Assembly (NCBI RefSeq): GCF_902489365.1
Contig: NZ_CABTZR010000112.1
Coordinates: forward strand, 1 to 5,739
DNA: 5,739 bases
Direction of reading: 5' to 3'
Source: an uncultured Corynebacterium sp.
GTDB taxonomy: Bacteria; Actinomycetota; Actinomycetes; Mycobacteriales; Mycobacteriaceae
In this document: in pieces, positions 1 through 3,842 of the stretch
How positions within the stretch are numbered: the first letter of the stretch is position 1
Layout: each line of letters begins with the position of its first letter
Notes under the pieces: generated by a model
What the model saw: only the letters and a program-made list of their open reading frames with translations
What the model was told of the DNA's origin: nothing
Databases searched by the model: none
Position numbers and translations under genes: made by a program

Positions 1-608
1 ACCTCGTCGCCGGGCGCAACCTCCTCCGGAATGGATTCTCCGGTGATCGCTGAGGTGTCAAGGCTGGAGTGTCCGGACCGAATGATGCCGTCCGTGGCGA
101 TCCGCTCCCCGGGGCGTACGAGCATCAGCTCGCCAACCACGAGGTCCTTCGCAGCGACCTCGACCGCCGTGCCGTCGCGCAGCACGGTCGCGGTCTGTGG
201 CACCAACTTCAACAGTGCCCGCAGTCCGCTCTGGGCCCGGTCCATCGCCTTGTCTTCCAGTGCTTCGGCGATCGAGTACAGGAACGCTAGCGCCGCGGCC
301 TCTCCGACGAAACCAAGGATCACCGCGCCGACCGCGCTGATCGTCATAAGCAAGCCAATGCCGAGCTTGCGCTTCGTGACAAGGTTCCGGATCGCTCCAG
401 GTGCGAACGTATAAGCGCCCAACAGCAGGCCAAGCCAATACAGTACCGTTGCGGGCGTCTCCAAGTCGGACCAGTCCAGCGCCAGTCCTGTAATGAGGGC
501 TACGCCGGAGAAGATCGGCAGTAGCAACTCGGGGTCCTTCCACCATGGCCGATCGCGCTCTTCGATCTCCGTGGCGGGTTCGTGTTCGCATCCACATGCT
601 GAACTCAT
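1..608 (-). CDS. cadA: Cd/Pb/Zn-exporting P1B-type ATPase, N-terminal part (gene runs off the window)
   Basis: Inner-membrane ATP-driven efflux pump for soft divalent metals. The visible part is 202 complete codons plus a partial one, reading towards position 1. It starts at ATG 608, and that ATG overlaps the TGA of the upstream cmtR (ATGA), which suggests translational coupling. Residues 1-10 carry a CGCEH cluster instead of a full heavy-metal-associated (GMxCxxC) domain, so the metal-binding N terminus is very short. About four hydrophobic segments follow (roughly residues 27-45, 55-75, 82-101 and 102-117), the usual P1B helix set before the actuator domain. The actuator carries ...DTSAITGESIP, with the TGES dephosphorylation motif at residues 189-192. 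The CPC metal site and the DKTGT phosphorylation site lie outside the window, so metal specificity cannot be read directly. Cd/Pb/Zn export is inferred from the CmtR partner; in Mycobacterium tuberculosis CmtR is paired with the ATPase CtpG. No lesion is seen in the visible part. Confidence 0.9.
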   Translation of the reverse strand, partial: MSSACGCEHEPATEIEERDRPWWKDPELLLPIFSGVALITGLALDWSDLETPATVLYWLGLLLGAYTFAPGAIRNLVTKRKLGIGLLMTISAVGAVILGFVGEAAALAFLYSIAEALEDKAMDRAQSGLRALLKLVPQTATVLRDGTAVEVAAKDLVVGELMLVRPGERIATDGIIRSGHSSLDTSAITGESIPEEVAPGDE

Positions 609-964
609 GCGTCCGTTCCTTTCTCGCCGCAGCCGGGCACCGAGCACTCAGTGTCGATGCAGGGGGCATTCTCGTCGACGGCCAGCGTCGCGTTGACCAG
701 CGCTTCGAGCGCCGCCGCGAGGTGCGGATCGGCAATTTCGTAGCGGGTCTTACGGCCCTCCGGCTCAGCGACGACGATGCCGCAATCGCGTAGGCAGGAC
801 AGGTGGTTCGAGACGTTCGAGCGGGTCAGATCCAAGCTTTGCGAAATCTCGGCCGGGTAGCCCGGACCGTCGAGTAGGGTCATCAGGATTCGGGAACGCG
901 TCGGATCAGCCATGGCCCGGCCGAGCCGGTTCATGACGTCGAGGCGCGAAGCAATAGTCAGCAT
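605..964 (-). CDS. cmtR: CmtR-type ArsR/SmtB-family Cd(II)/Pb(II)-sensing transcriptional repressor
   Basis: 119-residue ArsR/SmtB winged-helix repressor that would block transcription of itself and the efflux ATPase until Cd(II) or Pb(II) binds. The opening (RLGRAMADPTRSRIL) and the recognition helix (residues about 45-62, LTRSNVSNHLSCLRDCG) closely match M. tuberculosis CmtR. Cysteines fall at residues 57, 61 and 102, the same numbers as the three metal ligands known for that protein. Two further cysteines (107 and 112) sit in a C-terminal tail of the form ECSVPGCGEKG. ATG 964 is chosen because the family begins with MLT and because a promoter-like -10 ends 7 bases upstream with no Shine-Dalgarno site, which fits a leaderless mRNA. 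The TGA overlaps the ATPase start by 4 bases, so the two genes form one operon. The operator is probably the repeat cluster just upstream. Confidence 0.94.
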   Translation of the reverse strand: MLTIASRLDVMNRLGRAMADPTRSRILMTLLDGPGYPAEISQSLDLTRSNVSNHLSCLRDCGIVVAEPEGRKTRYEIADPHLAAALEALVNATLAVDENAPCIDTECSVPGCGEKGTDA

Positions 965-1011
965 GTGCTGAACAATACAACGTGTGCTGAACTATTCAAA
1001 ATGTACTGAAC
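958..1011. promoter_or_regulatory. Presumed CmtR operator: three 10-base direct repeats at 19-base period plus a palindrome at the start codon
   Basis: On the plus strand TGTGCTGAAC occurs at 964-973 and 983-992, and TGTACTGAAC at 1002-1011, so the period is exactly 19 bases. The first two 19-base units agree at about 15 positions. The first copy is also the right half of a perfect palindrome, TCAGCA-TG-TGCTGA (958-971), which covers the cmtR start codon. The repeats span the predicted -35 and -10 of cmtR, as expected for an autorepressor operator. Binding by CmtR is inferred from position only. Confidence 0.65.
972..999 (-). promoter_or_regulatory. Predicted promoter of the cmtR-cadA operon
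   Basis: Minus strand: -35 TTGAAT (999-994), a 16-base spacer, and -10 TATTGT (977-972). The expected transcription start is about 965-964, on or next to the A of the cmtR ATG, so the mRNA would be leaderless. It lies inside the 19-base repeat cluster. Predicted by eye from consensus similarity. Confidence 0.5.
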
Positions 1012-1163
1012 TGACGGTTACGCGAAGGTCCTGCGACCTGCAGGAATTAGTCGATGGGATAGCAGATGACTGATCCTTTGTGGTTCGGCTGCCACCCAAC
1101 GCGGGAGCGACGTGGGCGGCGAGGTTCTCCAGAATCTTCACGTTATGGGGGGAAGGGTCAAGC

Positions 1164-1358
1164 ATGATCCAGTCGTTCGCTGACAAGGACACTGAGCGTC
1201 TGTGGAAACGAGAGCGGATTCCCCCGGGAAACCGGCTCGAGGCGTTGAAAGGTGATCGGCGGGGTCAGTTCAGCATTTGAATCAACGACCAGTGGCGGAT
1301 CTGTTTTCGGTGGTCCGCCGCGGGGCCAGAGGAGGTTGAGATCGTTGACTACCACTGA
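1164..1358 (+). pseudogene. higB: HigB/RelE-type toxin remnant (internal deletion plus in-frame TGA)
   Basis: Remnant of a RelE/ParE-superfamily HigB toxin, a ribosome-associated mRNA interferase. ATG 1164 opens with MIQSFADKDTERLW, the typical HigB start. It jumps from KRERI straight to PPGNRLEALKGDRRGQFSI, meets TGA at 1278-1280, and continues in the same frame as INDQWRICFRW...EEVEIVDYH to TGA 1356-1358. Two lesions are visible. About 28 residues of the middle part are missing in frame: 64 codons against the roughly 92 usual for this family. In addition, the Arg codon normally found in the SIRINDQWR motif has become TGA, a single C-to-T change from CGA. Translation would stop after 38 residues, before the catalytic core. 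The 3' end overlaps the higA start by 14 bases, the normal toxin-first arrangement. It is very unlikely to be active as a toxin. Confidence 0.88.
1330..1335 (+). promoter_or_regulatory. Strong Shine-Dalgarno site that decides the higA TTG start
   Basis: Perfect AGGAGG with 9 bases between it and the TTG at 1345. It lies inside the 3' end of the higB remnant. It supports TTG 1345 over the longer in-frame ATG at 1252, whose extra 31 residues have no resemblance to HigA proteins. Confidence 0.75.
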
Positions 1359-1653
1359 CAAGCTCCCTCCGGTTCACCCCGGTGAGATCCTCATGGAGGA
1401 CTTCCTCAAAGGAATGGGGATCACCCAGCACAAGCTCGCCGTCTCCATCGGCGTTCCGCCCCACCGGATCAACGAAATTGTTCACGGTAAGCGCGCTGTA
1501 GCCGCTGACACGGCCCTTCGTCTAGCGAAGTTTTTCGAGATGAGCCCCCAGTTCTGGCTCGGGTTACAGGCTCAATATGACTTGGACGTGGCGGAAGACA
1601 AGATCCTCTCGGAAATCGAGCGGATTCAACCGGTCCAAGCTGTCTCAGCGTAG
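1345..1653 (+). CDS. higA: HigA-family antitoxin, XRE-type helix-turn-helix
   Basis: 102-residue antitoxin and transcriptional autoregulator of the HigBA type. It begins TTTDKLPPVHPGEILMEDFL, the family signature HPGEIL..EFL, at residues 11-21. The XRE helix-turn-helix runs from about residue 27 to 48 (TQHKLAVSIGVPPHRINEIV), followed by GKRAVAADTALRLAKFF and the conserved MSPQFWLGLQAQYDL (residues 66-80). The length is normal and no lesion is visible. The TTG start is chosen on the AGGAGG site 9 bases upstream and on family length. It overlaps the toxin remnant by 14 bases. With the toxin broken it is an orphan antitoxin. It could persist by drift, as a repressor, or as protection against a homologous toxin elsewhere; the sequence cannot tell which. 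Confidence 0.93.
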   Translation: MTTTDKLPPVHPGEILMEDFLKGMGITQHKLAVSIGVPPHRINEIVHGKRAVAADTALRLAKFFEMSPQFWLGLQAQYDLDVAEDKILSEIERIQPVQAVSA

Positions 1654-1707
1654 CGGTTACCCGAACCAGGTCCGTCTGCGTGAGGATATGCACGCGGATG
1701 GTTCGAA

Positions 1708-2151
1708 CTAGGGAATTTGGGGCCGCCGTCGCGTGGACTTGAGTTCCGAGCGCCGCTTTTTCGCTTCGAGACGGCGTCGCACCGAGCTCTGCGTCGGCTT
1801 GGTTCTGCGCCGCGGAGGAGGAAGCGGAGCGAGCGCCTCGCGCAAGAGGGCGGCCATGCGACCTCGTGCCTCGGCGCGGTTGCGTACCTGCAATCGCTGG
1901 GTCGATGCGGTAACGGTAAGGACGGTGCCGTCTAGGCGGTGCTCGAGGTTGTGAAGGACGCGGCGACGCTGGGCGTCGGAAAGCGATGAGCACGTAGCGA
2001 TATCGACGGAAAGCTGCACTTTGCTGTCCGTAGTATTGACGCCTTGGCCGCCTGGTCCCGACGACTTCGCGAACCGCTCCGTCAGGTCGGCGGCGACGAT
2101 GACCAGACCCCCGGGGATCCCTGGGCCAGGCGCGATGGTCAGGTCGTTCAT
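1708..2151 (-). CDS. arfB: ArfB (YaeJ-like) peptidyl-tRNA hydrolase for stalled-ribosome rescue
   Basis: 147-residue stop-codon-independent release-factor homologue. It enters stalled ribosomes that lack a codon in the A site and hydrolyses peptidyl-tRNA. The catalytic GGQ lies at residues 34-36 within KSSGPGGQGVNTTDSKVQL, the class-I release-factor loop in its ArfB form. There is no stop-codon-recognition domain. The C-terminal tail (about residues 112-147) is rich in Arg and Lys (VRRRLEAKKRRSELKSTRRR), matching the ArfB tail that occupies the mRNA entry channel. The length is close to E. coli ArfB (140 residues). ATG 2151 is chosen because MNDLTIAPG.IP...VIVAADL is the family start; an in-frame ATG at 2292 would add 47 residues overlapping the upstream gene. 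Only a weak GGGCGG precedes the start. It lies 31 bases after the glycolipid-binding gene on the same strand, so co-transcription is likely. Confidence 0.93.
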   Translation of the reverse strand: MNDLTIAPGPGIPGGLVIVAADLTERFAKSSGPGGQGVNTTDSKVQLSVDIATCSSLSDAQRRRVLHNLEHRLDGTVLTVTASTQRLQVRNRAEARGRMAALLREALAPLPPPRRRTKPTQSSVRRRLEAKKRRSELKSTRRRPQIP

Positions 2152-2182
2152 ACCGCCCAGCTTAGTTAGAGTTGTTTCCGGA

Positions 2183-2773
2183 TCAGACCCGCCGTGCGAG
2201 ATCAGGGTAGTGTACGACCACTCCGTCACCGTCGACCTCCAACTCGACGTCGACTCCCCGTGTTCCGCTTTCGTATCGGACAGTTTCAGCATCGACGGAG
2301 CTGTAGTACTGGTCTGATGCGATCACCTGGAGGGACGGTATATCAATCCAAGCCATGATCAGCTGCGTTTTCGGAACCTGAGTCTCAAGCAGCGTCAAGC
2401 AACGAATAGGCATTGTGTTGGTGAGAGGGCACAGACCGAGATCGCAATCGAGTGCGGCTTTCAGGTCGGCTGACTGGACGATACCGGGGGAGGGCAGATC
2501 TTCAGGCTGGGCGCCCTCTTCATTGGTTTCCGCCGACCACACGCCTTGTTCGGACCTAAACAGCTCGAGGCTTCGCCCCCATCCGTCGCCTTCAACGTTC
2601 ACCGACACACGTTCGGTCACCCAGTTCTCCGCGGCGTGCAGCTCCCACGTGGCCTCGTATCCATCGCCGTATTGCACTCCGGAAGCGGTCAAACCGGCTC
2701 CTAAAAAATGAACTGCGGCCTCGTTCCGGATGAGGGGAGTCTCGACATGCTCCCACTTATACGTGCGCTCCAT
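2183..2773 (-). CDS. Putative glycolipid-binding family protein (PF06475, PA1994-like)
   Basis: 196-residue soluble protein with no signal peptide or membrane segment. The family pattern is clear: ATWELHAAENWVTERVSV (residues 41-58), a D.DLG.CPLTNTMPIR block (109-124), a strand reading AWIDIPSLQVIASDQYYSSV (141-160), RYESG (166-170), and the closing VELEVDGDGVVVHYPDLARRV. This corresponds to the putative glycolipid-binding family, whose structural prototype is Pseudomonas PA1994; the real ligand and cellular role are not established. ATG 2773 has no evident Shine-Dalgarno site but sits 7 bases after a TAAAAT hexamer, so a leaderless transcript is possible. It is probably co-transcribed with arfB, 31 bases downstream. 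Its promoter region abuts the broken C-terminal end of the fic pseudogene. No lesion is seen. Confidence 0.85.
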   Translation of the reverse strand: MERTYKWEHVETPLIRNEAAVHFLGAGLTASGVQYGDGYEATWELHAAENWVTERVSVNVEGDGWGRSLELFRSEQGVWSAETNEEGAQPEDLPSPGIVQSADLKAALDCDLGLCPLTNTMPIRCLTLLETQVPKTQLIMAWIDIPSLQVIASDQYYSSVDAETVRYESGTRGVDVELEVDGDGVVVHYPDLARRV

Positions 2774-2780
2774 GGTGAGG

Positions 2781-2786
2781 ATTTTA
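2781..2786 (-). promoter_or_regulatory. Possible -10 element for the glycolipid-binding / arfB operon
   Basis: Minus-strand TAAAAT lies 7 bases before ATG 2773, which places the transcription start on or next to the start codon. No convincing -35 is visible at 16-18 bases upstream. It is the only promoter-like element seen between the fic remnant and the gene. Confidence 0.35.
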
Positions 2787-2820
2787 CAACGCTCGATGGT
2801 GCGAAAAGGCAGGTAGCTTT

Positions 2821-3620
2821 CGATTTGGACCGCGTACCGAGGACGAGGCTTACCGGCAGAATGGTGTATTCAGTAAGTCCGCGACGCAGAAGAATCCCAT
2901 GAATGAGAGCACGGCCCACACGGCCGTTGCCATCTGAAAATGGGTGAATCGTTTCGAATTGAGCGTGAGCAATCGCGGCTTGGATGAGAGCACCGTGCTA
3001 AGCGCCATCTAGGTAAAGGCACAGGTCTTCAACGAGGTCACGGACTAGGCCTGGGGGCGCTGGGATGAACTCGGCCCCAATGGGTGTGTGGTTACTTCCA
3101 CCGGTCCAGTTTTGAATAGTGCGAAGTCCAGTGGAAATAGAGCCCTTCTCCCCCATCCACTCTCTTCGAAGCTTTTCGAGAAGCTCGACAGAGATTGTTG
3201 GTTCGGTGGCAAAGCTCTTCTCAATGGAACGCAGAACGGTGAGGTTGCGGGCAACCTCTTCCGCGCCTTCCTTAAAACCACGGACTTCCTCCTCTTGGGC
3301 GAGTTCCGCGAGGACAACCTTATCGACGTTGGGCGCAATACCTTCAATGCGTGAGGAGGAGATCGCCTCAGAACGCATGAGTAAGCGGCCACAGACTCCA
3401 ACTGGCCGGAAGCAGCATGACGGTTGAGCCTCAAGATCTCTCGCTCGATACGCGCTGCTCGGCTGGTGAGCTCTGGAGAAAAAGTCCACGCCTTACTAGC
3501 AAGATGGGCAGGGACATACGCTTGAAAAGGACCTACGGCCTTATCGCGCCGGGGAATGCCGGATCCTGCGTCGGGGATCCAGCTCTCGGTAACGTAGTGG
3601 GGCATGTAGAGGCTATCCAT
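2821..3620 (-). pseudogene. Fic-family AMP-transferase pseudogene (frameshift, nonsense codon, lost C terminus)
   Basis: Remnant of a Fic-domain enzyme; Fic proteins usually AMPylate target proteins. Three reading segments follow each other. The first (3620 to about 3381) opens with MDSLYMPHYVTESW and carries VGPFQAYVPAHLAS and WTFSPELTSRAARIEREILRL. The second, from 3378, reads MRSEAISSSRIEGIAPNVDK and contains SSRIEG, the (S/T)xxxE(G/N) inhibitory motif of class II Fic proteins (about 3340-3357). The shift at about 3379-3380 equals loss of one base. The second frame meets TAG at 2998-3000, then continues in frame through AHAQFETIHPFSDGNGRVGR, holding the complete catalytic motif HPFxxGNGRxGR (2911-2946). 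Resemblance ends near TRSKS at about 2821, so the C-terminal part is missing or scrambled. All catalytic residues survive in the DNA but lie downstream of both lesions. It probably started from ATG 3620 or 3605, next to a large palindrome. Confidence 0.88.
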
Positions 3621-3625
3621 TCGTC

Positions 3626-3676
3626 AAACCCCAATGAGTGGTTGGATAACTCTTATCCAACCACTCATTGGGGTTT
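3626..3676. repeat. Perfect 24-base inverted repeat with 3-base loop upstream of the fic remnant
   Basis: Left arm 3626-3649, loop CTC 3650-3652, right arm 3653-3676, with all 24 pairs matching. The arms contain CAATGAGTGG and its complement, and the centre is GGATAA-CTC-TTATCC. It ends 5 bases before the fic ATG at 3620. There is no T-run after either arm and no intact gene reading into it, so it does not look like a standard intrinsic terminator. An operator for the Fic or the AlbA_2 gene, or a structured 5' leader of the fic mRNA, is more likely. The CAATGA core is shared with the half-site array at 3728-3827. Confidence 0.9.
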
Positions 3677-3727
3677 AGGTGCTAGATAGCGCTTAAACAT
3701 GCGGGGTTGCAGGGTCATAATTCGGCC

Positions 3728-3827
3728 TCAACGAGAACGTCAATGACACCTCAATGGGAAGATCAATGAGAACTCTTGTCATTGAAGAGGAATGAAGTTA
3801 GCATTGAGCCGTCATTGTTAACATTGA
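3728..3827. promoter_or_regulatory. Array of about nine TCAATG/CATTGA half-sites phased at roughly one helical turn
   Basis: Four sites in one orientation (TCAACG 3728, TCAATG 3740, 3751 and 3763) are followed by five in the opposite orientation (CATTGA 3780, a degenerate GAATGA 3790, CATTGA 3802, CATTGT 3813, CATTGA 3822). Start-to-start spacings are 12, 11 and 12, then 17 across the centre, then 10, 12, 11 and 9. The two central sites form an inverted repeat, TCAATGA - 9 bases - TCATTGA (3763-3785). The array fills most of the region just upstream of the AlbA_2/ATPase gene and overlaps its likely promoter. Use as an operator by that protein or another regulator is inferred. Confidence 0.7.
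3816..3824 (+). promoter_or_regulatory. Possible extended -10 promoter of the AlbA_2/ATPase gene
   Basis: TGTTAACAT reads as TGn plus a -10 hexamer TAACAT (3819-3824). A weak TTAGCA (3798-3803) stands 15 bases upstream. The start point would be near 3831, leaving about 12 bases of leader. It is embedded in the last half-sites of the array, so a factor bound there would compete with RNA polymerase. Confidence 0.35.
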
Positions 3828-3842
3828 AGGCGGGTATTCGTC

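Noticed and set aside
58..735. Long open minus-strand frame across the cadA-cmtR junction
   Set aside because: It is a different frame from two strongly supported genes, has no family resemblance, and its Arg-rich composition is typical of a high-GC shadow frame.
992..1192. Small minus-strand frame upstream of cmtR
   Set aside because: It runs through the cmtR operator repeats and promoter, and no protein family is recognised.
1278..1280. TGA in higB read as selenocysteine or readthrough
   Set aside because: The family has Arg here, no adjacent recoding hairpin is evident, and the gene also has a large internal deletion, so simple decay fits better.
1252..1344. Longer higA starting at ATG 1252
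   Set aside because: The extra 31 residues overlap the toxin remnant, have no resemblance to HigA, and lack a ribosome site; AGGAGG points to TTG 1345.
1671..1698. Possible bidirectional terminator between higA and arfB
   Set aside because: The stem is short (GCGTG/CACGC with a bulge beyond it), the loop is 8 bases, and no T-run follows on either strand.
1469..1993. Minus-strand frame of 174 codons across the higA and arfB 3' ends
   Set aside because: It overlaps two well-supported genes and its composition (Arg, Pro, Ser) is that of a shadow frame.
2152..2292. Longer arfB starting at ATG 2292
   Set aside because: The extension lies over the 3' end of the glycolipid-binding gene, and family resemblance begins at MNDLTIAPG.
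3626..3676. Long palindrome as an intrinsic terminator
   Set aside because: There is no T-run on either side and no intact gene ends next to it.
3728..3827. Repeat cluster as a CRISPR array
   Set aside because: The repeats are only 6-7 bases, spaced at about 11 bases, and change orientation; no cas gene is present.
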